A DNA stretch of 64,000 bases, taken from contig NC_035444.2 in NCBI RefSeq assembly GCF_002127325.2, forward strand, positions 40,475,379 through 40,539,378. The letters run 5' to 3'. The notes beneath the pieces are model-generated. The model was not told the DNA's origin and searched no databases. It worked only from the letters and a program-made list of their open reading frames with translations. How positions within the stretch are numbered: the stretch's first letter is position 1; each line of letters begins with the position of its first letter. The stretch is from Helianthus annuus. Lineage: Eukaryota > Streptophyta > Magnoliopsida > Asterales > Asteraceae. Below are positions 21,888-31,620 of the stretch, in pieces. The translations under genes and the position numbers were made by a program.

Positions 21888-22535
21888 ATGAGTAATAGTG
21901 ATTCTTTTTACTTTCGGCACTCTTATGGTTTGTGGTGTCAAATATGTGGAGGCGAACACGAGGAATTAAAATGTTTCTTCCTCACTTATAGGCCACACTA
22001 TATAGACCCACCAATTCCTTGTAACCTTAAGAGGGGCGAAAGTAAAAATAAACACTATTTCTCCCTCGAATGCGCCCAACCGGATATTCTAGGAGATATG
22101 CTCCTTGACGAGCTATTTCAACTAGAAGAACTACTTCTAAATTGGTCAAAAGAACTTAGGAAGGATTTCTTAGATCCATCCCAAGATGATGACCATGAAG
22201 AAATGTTGGAACCGCATTCTGACAACCTCGTTGCTCCCAAAAATACCTTTCTTCCTAGACAAGACGTGGACGATAGTCGTCCCTGTGCCGATTGTGCCGT
22301 GAAGGACTCCCCATCGACCTCGTTCGGTCCATACATAGACCTGAGCGATTCGGCATACACCTTCTTTAACGAGAGCCCGGGAAAGGGTTGGACTTGTCCA
22401 CCTAGAATGAAAATAGGAATTACCCTCACCGACAACCTCTTGCGTTCTCGCCTTAGTATAGGACAATTAAGGTATCTTAGGCATTTTGGGGTTGTTCCAA
22501 CAAGTCAGGAGCCACCCGATAAAAAAAAAATTTAA
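21888..22535 (+). CDS. Element A ORF1, unknown protein with a CCHC-like motif
   Basis: 215 residues from ATG 21888 (MSNSDSFYFRHSYG). I do not recognise a family. Near residue 17 is WCQICGGEHEELKC, spacing C-x2-C-x3-H-x4-C, which resembles a zinc knuckle with one residue less than the retroviral form. A second cysteine cluster, DSRPCADCAVKDSPSTSF, is followed by IDLSDSAYTFFNES; this block is nearly identical in element B. The middle is leucine-rich and acidic (MLLDELFQLEELLLNW). No enzyme motif is visible. Palindrome pairs lie on both sides. The C-terminus differs from B after a run of A, where a slip may have cut it short. It may be a gag-derived RNA-binding protein; that is a guess. Confidence 0.7.
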   Translation: MSNSDSFYFRHSYGLWCQICGGEHEELKCFFLTYRPHYIDPPIPCNLKRGESKNKHYFSLECAQPDILGDMLLDELFQLEELLLNWSKELRKDFLDPSQDDDHEEMLEPHSDNLVAPKNTFLPRQDVDDSRPCADCAVKDSPSTSFGPYIDLSDSAYTFFNESPGKGWTCPPRMKIGITLTDNLLRSRLSIGQLRYLRHFGVVPTSQEPPDKKKI

Positions 22536-22730
22536 TTAGCTCCTTAAAGACAAAACTTCATAAATCAGCTTTCCGACACGGGGCCGTGCTCGGCCAACAC
22601 GCCCCCGTGTCCATCAAAAGATTCCCTTCTGATCATGACGTCAGAATACGGACAAACTGTGTCAGAATTTTCTCTGCACACGGGGCCGTGTCCAGCGGAC
22701 ACGGGGCCGTGTTCAGCGGGCTGTCATTTT

Positions 22731-23167
22731 CTATAAATGCAGCCAAAAATCCTGCACATTTGGACCAACTTGGGGGGCAGGGATTTGAAGGAATCTTCTC
22801 TCAAACAATCCTAGGTAAGTCTAAAAGAAGTTTCCAACAACCCATCTTGTCCTTTCCTCTTCTAGACATTTCCTTCTTCTTCATCTTTCTTCAAAAAACC
22901 ACCATGAGAAATTTGAATTTTCAATCTTTATGGTAGGAAACAAGGAATTTTGGTCATGGAATCTTGGTAAAAACATGTTATGTAACATTGTTTAGAGTTA
23001 TTTACTGTCAAAAAGCTTGCATAAACTCAGAAAATAACTTAGAAGACCAAAATTCCTTGCTCCAAAAATTCTGCAGAAAGATGAACACGGGGCCGTGCTC
23101 ATTGAGCACGGGGCCGTGTCCAGAAGCTGTTTAGTCTTATAAACTATTTTTGGTTTATTTTTCGTAG
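22731..23167 (+). promoter_or_regulatory. Internal TATA box and 5'UTR intron of ORF2 in element A
   Basis: CTATAAATGC at 22731-22740 is preceded by a palindrome pair (22676-22715). Some 75 bp on is a perfect donor CCTAG|GTAAGT (22814/22815), and an acceptor TTTTTCGTAG ends at 23167, one base before the ORF2 ATG. This gives a 353-bp intron carrying another palindrome pair (23082-23123). Element B has the same arrangement (48038-48482), so ORF2 looks like a gene with its own promoter. Promoter activity is inferred. Confidence 0.6.
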
Positions 23168-23168
23168 A

Positions 23169-23612
23169 ATGGCGAGTGAAAACAGCGAAACATCATCCGT
23201 TCATTCCTCAAACAGCCGAAGGGGAAGGAGGCCCTCCGTTGAAGCCACACTTGTGCACTACGTGATAGCACTAAGAGAGGCTCTCGACGAAATGACGTCC
23301 GTAGAGGAGGTCCTCATTGACCGTATCAACGATCTTACAATGGGATTGGAAAGCAGCTTCCAAGAGATTAACCTTTTGCACCAAAGGTTAAACATTTTGG
23401 TGGCACCTCCTATGGAACCAGTCCTTCCACAACAAGACTGGAACTTAGCACTCGGTATTAACAACCCTACCGGGTGGGGAGACATCCCCGCGGAACCTCC
23501 TATGGAAATCCCACAAGAAGTCCCGGCGGAAGTTGAAACTCCTCAAACAAATGCAAACGAGCCTTCCTTCCTCCTTCCAAGGGAGGTAGAGGAGTGGCTT
23601 GCCGACATATGA
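23169..23612 (+). CDS. Element A ORF2, unknown coiled-coil protein
   Basis: 147 residues from ATG 23169. Serine- and arginine-rich N-terminus (MASENSETSS, SNSRRGRRPS), then a helix-forming heptad-like stretch at about residues 27-78 (YVIALREALDEM, EEVLIDRINDL, INLLHQRLNIL), then a proline- and glutamate-rich tail (PAEPPMEIPQEVPAEVETP). No recognised family. Element B has an intact relative of 142 residues with the coiled-coil part best conserved. It could be a multimerising structural or regulatory protein; function unknown. Confidence 0.7.
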   Translation: MASENSETSSVHSSNSRRGRRPSVEATLVHYVIALREALDEMTSVEEVLIDRINDLTMGLESSFQEINLLHQRLNILVAPPMEPVLPQQDWNLALGINNPTGWGDIPAEPPMEIPQEVPAEVETPQTNANEPSFLLPREVEEWLADI

Positions 23613-24031
23613 GGAGAAACGCATACGAAAGGTGGAGCTCTACAAAGCCTTATCTAACCAAGATCAGTAGATTCTTGGAAATTTTGCTAAAATTAAAATA
23701 AAACATAGGGCTAGAACTCCATAAGCTTACTATCTATGTAACTTTCTATGTATTATCTCTCTATTAGCAATGTTATGATGGTTTTTATGATTTATGGACT
23801 CATGGTGGTAATGGATGAAAAAGGGAACGAGAAAAAATGGAACCATGCAGAAGAACAGAACAAACCGACAAAAATCTCCACAACAGAAGGCTCCACACGG
23901 GCCGTGCCCAACCAACACGGCCCCGTGCTGAGCCCCCTGCAGGAAATCACCCAGTTCAGGTAACTGGACACGGGCCGTGTTCAGCGGACACGCCCCCGTG
24001 TCCAGGCTTCTGTTTCAATTCTATAATTTTT

Positions 24032-24076
24032 GTTACTGGCACTTGACCACGGGGCCGTGTCCAGAGTGCCAGTAAC
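24032..24076 (+). other. Conserved hairpin enclosing a palindrome, element A
   Basis: GTTACTGGCACT (24032-24043) pairs perfectly with AGTGCCAGTAAC (24065-24076); the 21-base interval contains ACGGGGCCGT. Element B has GTTACTGG (49427-49434) and CCAGTAAC (49486-49493) in the same place around a doubled palindrome. Confidence 0.7.
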
Positions 24077-24140
24077 ACAAATCTTTGTTTTTAAACACAC
24101 TTTTACATATTCTAATCAACCAAAAACTTTATTTTTGGAC

Positions 24141-24176
24141 ACATTGAGGACAATGTGTAATTTAAGTGTGGGGGGG
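24141..24176 (+). promoter_or_regulatory. Internal purine tract of element A
   Basis: TTGAGGACAATG followed by AAGTGTGGGGGGGATG mirrors the terminal tract (TTGAGGACAAGC, then AAGTGTGGGGGTATT at 25434-25449) about 1.27 kb downstream. It may serve as a second priming site for plus-strand synthesis. The same two tracts occur in element B (49558-49597 and 59893-59927). Confidence 0.55.
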
Positions 24177-24180
24177 ATGC

Positions 24181-25449
24181 TAAAACCTTGGAATTTTGCA
24201 AAATCCTAAAACAAGCCTTACACAAAACTCTATTGGAACCGCTAAACACCCCAAATTTTTTCAAAAACTTTTTCATTTTTTATTTTATTTACTTGTCTTA
24301 GTTTAAGTTGGGAATAACAAGTTATAAAAGGGTTATATTTTTACAAACTTACAACCGATAGCGTCGTGATAAAAAGAACTAACATAAGAAAATTATGAAA
24401 CGGTATAACAAGTCTAGCTAAAATTCGATTATATATGCTTGGTCACATTAAAAAAACCCATTCCCACAAAAAGTGAGTTTTGAGCCTTTATTGAGCATAA
24501 AAATACACATATTTAGATTAAATGCTCATTTTTCGTTTCTTGTGTGAATAGCCGCTCGGTCTTTACAAATCTAGAACTTGCCACGACGATACATTCCCGG
24601 TCCTTACCAACTTAAACCCAAGTAAGTAAATGATGGAGGCATTAGGACTAACTATTTTTCTTTCAAAACCATTATTTTTCATTTTTTTTTTTTACCTACC
24701 CAAAATCCCCCTAGAAAACCCCCTTTGAGCCTAAACCTTTCATTTCATTACCCCCAAAACAAAATTTTTTTTTTTACCCACCAAAAACCTTTTTCATTTT
24801 TTTTCACCTTTATTTTAGTAACAAACTCGGTTTTTCATAAACATACCCTTTACGTGAAAAAAAAAAATGATGAAGTCAAAAACAAACATAAGCTACAAAA
24901 AGCTTGTTTGGAGAAATACTTCAAAAATAAATGTCACCAAAAATAAGGTATTTCACGAAAACCGACACTTGTTACGATTTTCGCCCTTTTTACTAACCAC
25001 TAACCAACCACCTACCTTTAAACCCAAGCCTTCACCCCAAAAGACCTCTTGATATTTACAAAGGAAAAAAGTTAAAAAGGAGGAGGATTGATCGCTTGGC
25101 AAGCATATGGAGAATGTAAATCCGTGCCGCTCTCGAGCGATTCACTTAAATATACACCTTCGGCCGAGTGATTGAGTGATCTCCCGTGAGGTATGTGAAC
25201 TTGTATATAAATGGAATTTTAATAAGGCATGCTATGCCCAAATAAGTAGTTTATCTTATGAAAAGTTCAAAATAAACCATGACGAATAAGATTGTAAATA
25301 AAATAAAAATAGAACCTATACAAACCTTGGATTCCCGACACTCTAGGACAAGTTTAAAAACTTCTCTTCTACCTATTCCATTTGGGAGTGTAAGCCACAT
25401 TAAAAGAGTTTTGCTTGAGGACAAGCAAAAGTTCAAGTGTGGGGGTATT
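24181..25449 (+). other. Element A 3' non-coding region and terminal purine tract
   Basis: About 1.27 kb without a gene. Several blocks are kept in element B, including ACCGATAGCGTCGTGATAAA, TAGAACTTGCCACGACGATA and CGGTCCTTACCAACTTAAAC, which is notable for non-coding DNA. It ends with AAGTGTGGGGGTATT directly before the 3' LTR. Confidence 0.7.
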
Positions 25450-27142
25450 TGATGTGTGTAAAATGCAACATATAAAACACATCAATTAAGGCATAAAACT
25501 AACCCTTTTTAAGTACTAATGTTGGAAAAAGAGTGTTTTTGTCTTCCTTTTGTATTTTCAGGATGAAATGAGCTCAAAATCACAAAAGAAGCAAAAAGAC
25601 CACTAATTCTACCATAAATGCAAGAAAAGGAACAAAAGTAAACTGCCCGGACCCTCAACGGCACCTCCCAAGACAAAGAGAAGAGAACAGAGTCTGAACA
25701 CGCCCCGTGTCCAGTGAACACGGGGGCGTGCCCAGGAAGCAGCAGAAAAGACAAACCAGTAGAAGCTTCCATTGCTCACCACGGGGCCGTGCCCAGCGGG
25801 CACGGGGGCGTGTTGAAAGTACAGCAGGCGCATTAATTGTAATTCGCAATTACAATTAATGAAGAGAGAGAATGTCAGACGGGCACGGGGCCGTGTCCAG
25901 CGGACACGGGGCCGTGTCCAGCGTTCTGTTCAGCCTATAAATAGAGGAGCTTGGTTTCATTCTCTCTCATCCCTTGGCACACCACCTCTCTGACACTTCA
26001 TCCACCACCCATCACCACCATAACACCACCATCCACCACCATCATCCATTGTCCATCGTAGAGTGTGTGAGTCGTCTCGGGATCCAAGATTGATCGTAAG
26101 AGTTCTTGACAATCAAGGCCATGTTTGCCTAAGTCTCTTACATCACTTGGTGAAGACAAGTGTTTAGTATAATACTTTTTATTTTTAATCTTTTGCACTT
26201 TTTATTTGGTTTTGTATTAATGACTTTAATAACTAGTTACTTATGTTGAAGGTGATCTTTCCTTATCGTTTGTCCGTGGTGTCTTGGCGTTATTTTACTG
26301 TCTATATAAAATAAAAGATTTTCACCATTCATATCTCCACGGTCTATATGGAGGTATGTTGGCTACCTGGTCGGGGGTTAAGGGAACGGTTTGGTAAGGG
26401 TCTTGCCCTTGTTCAGCGTTTAGAGGTCCTGCTTGGGACCTGGGTCAAATTTAGTAGGATCTCCTTCAATGCCCATAGGTATTGGATGGCGGGGATCCAA
26501 ACTCTTTGACCCCCTCATAAGCTAACTACTATTAATACTATAACCCGGCTATTTAGGACTGTATCCCTGCTGACTCAGACTACTTAGCCGAGGGTAACGT
26601 CACCGCCAAAAGCGGGGCCTACCATAATTTGCATTAATAACTTAATTCATTATCTTTCAATAATCCGACCCTTTAGGATTGTATCCTTGCTGACTCAAAC
26701 TACTGGGTTGAGGGTAACGTCGCCTTCAAAAGAGGGGCCTACTACAATAACTAAGATAATCTCTTAAACAAGTGCAAAAGTGCGAAAATAATCAAAGGTT
26801 ATACTAATACACGTGTCGGATCCAAGTGATTCATCTTGTCTATCTGTTTTTATTTTATTTTCTTTTTCAGCATTTAGTTAGTTTTTATTTTTCTTAGTTT
26901 AAAACATTTTTCTAACTTTTTGATTTGATTAGACGTTGAGGATAAACCGGTATTAAAAGCTCTTGTGTCCTTGGACGACCTCGGTATCTTACCAACACTA
27001 TACTACGTCCACGATGGGTGCACTTGCCCATATGTGTGTTTAGTGTTAGTGAATATCGTGTTTTATAAATTTAAAACTTGGCTAAAAGTGTAAAAAGGGC
27101 TTAAATAAACATCTAAAAATATATTACACTACACACGCATCA
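25450..27142 (+). repeat. Element A 3' LTR
   Basis: 1693 bp, like the 5' copy except for three single-base changes seen (near 25619, 26806 and 26851). Followed by the TGTAC duplication. Confidence 0.92.
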
Positions 27143-27147
27143 TGTAC

Positions 27148-28957
27148 CAGGCATGGTGTATTGGTTGAAAATCCCCTGGCCCTTACAAAACTCATAAAAT
27201 GGACCAGGAGCTTGACCCACATCAGTATGTCTTCCATAATATTCACCGCCCCTATCTGATCTCACAACTTTAATCTGACGATCTAATTGCTTTTCAACTT
27301 CAGCCTTATAATCTTTAAAAGTTGTAAGAGATTCAGATTTCTCCTTAATAAGATACAAGTACATGTAACGAGAATAATCATCAATGAAAGTGATAAATGA
27401 AGTATGTCCTGTTATGCCAGCGATTTGGTAGGGACCACTAATGTCAGTGTGAATGGGTTCTAATAAATTAGAACTCCTAGTGGCACCTTTCTTATTCGCT
27501 AATGTCATTTTACCTTTAAGACATTTGACACATGTTCCAAAAACAGAGAAATCGAGAGGAGGTAAGACTTCATCCTTTACGAGACGATTTAATCGTTCTC
27601 TTGAAATGTGGCCTAAACGCTGATGCCACAACATGGATGAAGTCTCTAAGTCTCGTTTCTCTTCCATCTTTGTGAGTGATTCATTAATGTTATATGACAA
27701 CAAAGATTAGAAAAGTTATCTTCTAGTTCTAATCTATAGATACCACCATCCCGAATACCAGTACCATAAAGAACAAAATCATAGAGGATAGAGAGTTTGC
27801 GATGACCATGGGAAACAATAAAACCGTCCATGTCTAACTTTGGTCCTGATACAAGGTTCCGAGTTACCTCAGGAACATATAAGGTATCATAAAGTTTAAT
27901 ACATAAACCAGTTTTCATAACTAATTGTAATGTTCCAATGGCCTTCACTTCTAATTCTCGATCATCCCCAACCTTAAGCGTTCTTTGGTTTCTTTCCAGC
28001 TTCCGGATTGAAAGGAATCCCTGAGTAGAATTGGTAACATGAACCATAGAACCAGAATCAAACCACCAAGAATTAGCAGGAACACTCAAATTATAGGACT
28101 CAAGTATCATAAAGTAATCGTTACCTTTCTTAGCCAGCCACTCCTTAAAGTCAGAGCATTCCTTCTGCATGTGTCCTGTCTTTTTACAGAACTTGCAGCG
28201 GATACTGCCTAAGGAGTTCTTAGAGCTGGAAGGTGCACTTGTATTAGAATTAGGATTTGGCCTTTGGACTTTTGAAGCATCCTTCCTCTGATAATTGTTC
28301 TTCCTTTTCTTAGAATTGGAGGTAGTGAAGTTTGAAACATCAGTATTGGCGATCCATCCTCATACGCTCTTCCTCCTGTACGCACATAGCGACCAGTTCA
28401 CTCATCGTCCATTTGTCCTTCTGAGTGTTGTAATTGATCTTGAATGCTTCAAAGGACGAAGGAAGCGAAGTAATGATGAAATGAACAAGGAAACCATCAC
28501 TAATTTCCATTTCCAGCCCCTTCAGCTTATTGGCCATGTCATTCATCATCATGATGTGCTCGCGAATGCCGCTCCTCCCATCATACTTAGTAGTCACCAG
28601 CTTGAGAATAAGGGTACTAGCGTGTGCTTTAGACGTCCCCTTGAACTGCGCCTCCACAGAAGCCAAGTAGGTTTTAGCATCTTCAGAATCAGGAATAGCT
28701 CCCCTGATAGCATTGCTTATGGACTGCTTCATAAACATGAGACACATGCGGTTACACCTAGTCCACTTTTCATGAAGTATCTGCTCAGCAGCAGTACTCT
28801 GAGTGGTAAGGTCCGCTGGCTTATTCTCCCTAAAAGCGTAATCAAAATCCAGCAGCCCAAGCGTAAGCATGAGAGCATCCTTCCATGCAGCAAAGTTATC
28901 ACCAGTCAAAGATGGAATCCCCTGATTGGGCGCTGATAGTGGAAATAAGATGAGCAA
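27148..28957 (-). pseudogene. Copia-1 gag, protease and first half of integrase
   Basis: Gag begins at the right (SAPNQGIPSLTGDNFAAWKD) with no ATG in frame just upstream; TTTCCACTATCAG directly before it looks like a splice acceptor, so the start codon may be in a separate exon. A zinc knuckle CKFCKKTGHMQKEC lies near 28165-28190. Protease reads WWFDSGSMVHVTN, then the pre-integrase zinc region MLWHQRLGHIS..CVKC, and integrase catalytic residues in HTDISGP and SDRGGEY. One-base indels shift the frame near 28345 and near 27700. The gene is cut at NQYTMPGT by element A. Confidence 0.9.
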
Positions 28958-28959
28958 GT

Positions 28960-30566
28960 TATGATACTAAGGAAGAAGTCCTAATGTGATCTAAGGGCAC
29001 GTTAAACTAAGGCAGGCATAAATAATGACCATTTTACATTATGAAGCTGTGATATTGTCTATTACTAACATCAAAATAATAGACTTAGTTAAAATTCTAC
29101 TTAAACGAAGACAAAACAGCTTTGGCCAGAAGTGTAATCATTTAAGCATATGTGCAAAGTGGTTGTAACAAATCAGCTTTGGCCAGAAATTGAAACAATC
29201 ACTTTAGTTATGCACTTGTTAAGTATGCCATCTATGAAAGAATTAAATCAGCTTTGGCCAGATATTAAACCATTCATGCTTATAATGCACACTTAACATA
29301 GCTTTCGTAATACTTGAATGATAAGTAGATGTATCAGGTCAGCTTTGGCCAGAAATGATATATCAGAAGCTCATTCAAGTTAAGCTATTTTGGTTTTGCA
29401 AAACATTACATTATCTGATTCTGATTATTTAACTAAATAATTACAAAACCAATTATTTAATAGCAAACCACCCGTTAGCGCGGATCGAACTAGTTAGTCC
29501 GAAATGATACTTGATGGTCCGTAATGATCAGGCAGATGTTGATCCGTAATGGACGCTTAGTCCGAAATGGTCTGTCCGAAATGATCAGTTGTTGATCCGT
29601 AACTGCCAAATTTTATGAACACTCATAATTAACTGCCAAATTTTATGAACACTCATAATTAACTGCCAAATCAGCCAAATTTTAGCTCACATTAACTGCC
29701 AAATTTTATGAACACTCATAATTTCGAATGTATTTCGGATGATTTCGGATGAATGATTCCGGATGAAATATGCCTTGAAATCATCCGAAATGATTAATGC
29801 TTAGTCCGAAATGATCCGTGATGGTCCGTAATGATTAGGCAGATGTTGATCCGTAATGGACGCTTAGTCCGAAATGGTTAGTCCGAAATGATCAGTTGTT
29901 GATCCGTAATGGGTTAACAATGTTCATCCGGAATGATCAGATAGTTGCTGATCCGTAATGGGTGAACAATGTTCATCCGGAATGATCATCCGTAATGCTC
30001 ATCCGAAATGTGTTCCTCAAGCTGTCATATCCTTAATTTAGGCAGTTAATAATGATAAGATTTAAATCCGAAATCTTAGGGATTATGGGATTGAGTTTCC
30101 TGTTTAAATGTTAATTATACTTATCCGTTTATTTCGAAAATTATATCCATTAATAGAAAAACATATTTTCGAAAATTTAATTAGATAAAATGGATCAAAC
30201 AGGAACAAAAACACCCAATAATCCGAATTCATTCTAAAACTAAAGGAATTTTTTTCGAATTTAATCAAGAACTCATGATGAACCCTAAATCAGAAAATTC
30301 AAACATTCATCCGAAATCAAGACTGATGATTTCGGATCAGTTATAATGGATGAATGTCTGATTCGTAATGGATCCGAGATGATCCGGAATGACATCTATT
30401 TCTTCCGGAATGGCATCTCGGATGCAGTTATATGAAAACTTCATCCGTGATCCATCCGGAATGATATTTCGGATGGCAGAAAACGGATTCTGTTATAGTT
30501 TTCAAGTCTGTTTTCCAGATTTAATCCAGATTTTCGGATGCAAAACATAACTGACTAATCAACATA
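28960..30566 (-). repeat. Copia-1 leader with three kinds of short repeat
   Basis: A 1.6-kb non-coding leader between primer site and gag. It holds (a) four copies of CAGCTTTGGCCAGA at about 29115, 29173, 29249 and 29341; (b) three copies of a 30-bp unit starting AACTGCCAAATTTTATG at 29601, 29631 and about 29693; (c) dozens of CpG words TCCGAAATG, TCCGTAATG and TCCGGAATG with inverted copies such as ATTTCGGATGA between 29470 and 30540. Confidence 0.85.
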
Positions 30567-30567
30567 T

Positions 30568-30579
30568 GCTCTGATACCA
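30568..30579 (-). promoter_or_regulatory. Copia-1 primer binding site (tRNA-iMet)
   Basis: TGGTATCAGAGC on the minus strand, two bases from the right LTR; fixes the orientation as minus. Confidence 0.9.
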
Positions 30580-30581
30580 CA

Positions 30582-31015
30582 TGTTGGTTCAGTTCTGTTT
30601 GTACATGAAGGAAAACAATAAAACATATCTGTTATAGCAGACAGTGCGTTGGAGAATCCAGTAATGGAGTTCGACATGCTTGTCATCGTGATCTGATTCC
30701 TCCTTAGGGTGTTGACTAATGATGGGGACTTAGAAAACCGAAAAGGGTATCAGTTAGGAGAGGAGGTAGTTCGTGATGATGTTATGGCTAATGGGGTGTG
30801 TGTAATTGTGTAACTGAGTAACCCCTTAACCTCCACTTAACTCTCCTTATATAAGCACCCAGGAGGAAACCCTAATTAGTTAATAAGGGTAATATGGTCC
30901 ATCAACAATTACCAACTAATTATTTAATAGGTTCTAATATATTTTGATCTCTATCATGTAAATGATTATGATGGCTATAGATTAAATATTAATACATAAT
31001 ATATTTAATCTTACA
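30582..31015 (-). repeat. Copia-1 5' LTR (right copy)
   Basis: 434 bp, TGTTGG to TTACA, followed by the GAATT duplication at 31016-31020. Carries the same CTTATATAAG promoter-like box as the left copy. Confidence 0.92.
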
Positions 31016-31303
31016 GAATTTTTTAAAAATCTACAAAGAAAATTAAAAAAAAACTATATTAAACCAACCAACCACAGTCCACCATGTCACCCAGCCCCTC
31101 GCCCCAAGCCAGACAGAATCTCTACGCCAAACGGACAACGCTGACCAAAACACCAACCTGGGGTGGAACACCCGACGTTAAAGGGCCAAAACGCCCACGC
31201 CCACCAGTCTTACGGCATAGTCCTGTGTTGCTAAAAGTCAACATTGTTTTTTTAATGCACATCACACGTAAATGTAGTAGAAAACTAATTTTTTTTTATA
31301 TTC

Positions 31304-31620
31304 AGTAAATTGTCAAAATCGTCCTTGAGGTTTGGGCATGTTTGACATTTTCATTCAAAATAACTTTTTTTTTACCATATGGTTCTTCATTTTTGGGATT
31401 TTTTTGCCATTTTCATCCAAACGTCTGCCAAAGTCGTCCCTGAGATTTGGGATTTTTGTCATTTTCATCCAAATGTTTGATAGAAAAAATAAAGCAAATT
31501 AGATGTTTGGATGAAAATGGCAAAAAAGTCCAAAAGTGAAAGACTATATTGTACAAAAAAGTTGTTTTGGATGAAAATGACAAACATGCCCAAACATCAA
31601 GGACGATATTGGCAATTTAC
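31304..31620. mobile_element. Foldback MITE
   Basis: The left arm GTAAATTGTCAAAATCGTCC, running on through GGTTTGGGCATGTTTGACAT, is matched by the inverted right arm ending GGACGATATTGGCAATTTAC. The inverted repeat continues inward (TTTTCATCCAAA against TTTGGATGAAAA), so most of the 317 bp folds back. No coding capacity; superfamily not assigned. Confidence 0.7.

Larger units (their letters stand above)
19886..27142 (+). mobile_element. Athila-like element A: LTR element with two unknown genes and no recognisable gag or pol
   Basis: LTRs of 1693 bp (19886-21578 and 25450-27142), duplication TGTAC at 19881-19885 and 27143-27147. Inserted in the Copia-1 integrase between the second aspartate and the glutamate. 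The primer site matches tRNA-Asp, as in Athila-type Gypsy elements. The 3.9-kb interior holds two short genes unrelated to any enzyme I recognise, many paired CACGG..CCGTG palindromes, and two purine tracts. I saw three differences between the LTRs, so insertion is recent, and later than Copia-1. It must borrow enzymes from another element. Confidence 0.92.
16836..31015 (-). mobile_element. Copia-1: Ty1/Copia LTR retrotransposon, broken, host of Athila-like element A
   Basis: 434-bp LTRs at 16836-17269 and 30582-31015 start TGTTGG and end TTACA; GAATT flanks both sides. In minus orientation the primer site is next to the right LTR and the purine tract (AAGTGGGAGAA, 17270-17280) next to the left. 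Gene order gag, protease, integrase, reverse transcriptase, RNase H is Copia type. I saw five single-base LTR differences, so it is older than Gypsy-1. Pol carries nonsense and frameshift lesions and is split by a 7.3-kb insertion, so it cannot move by itself. Confidence 0.93.
16700..31228. mobile_element. Tourist-like MITE split by Copia-1
   Basis: TTA then GGCTATGGGGTGTGGAGG at 16697-16717 resembles the 4618 element end. Internal GTGTGGTGGGGCG and GCCATGTGG (to 16830) are matched on the other side of Copia-1 by CCACCATGTCACCCAGCCCC (from 31081) and a degraded end near 31228. Copia-1 with its GAATT duplication sits in the AT-rich middle. The right end and duplication are not clean. Confidence 0.4.
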
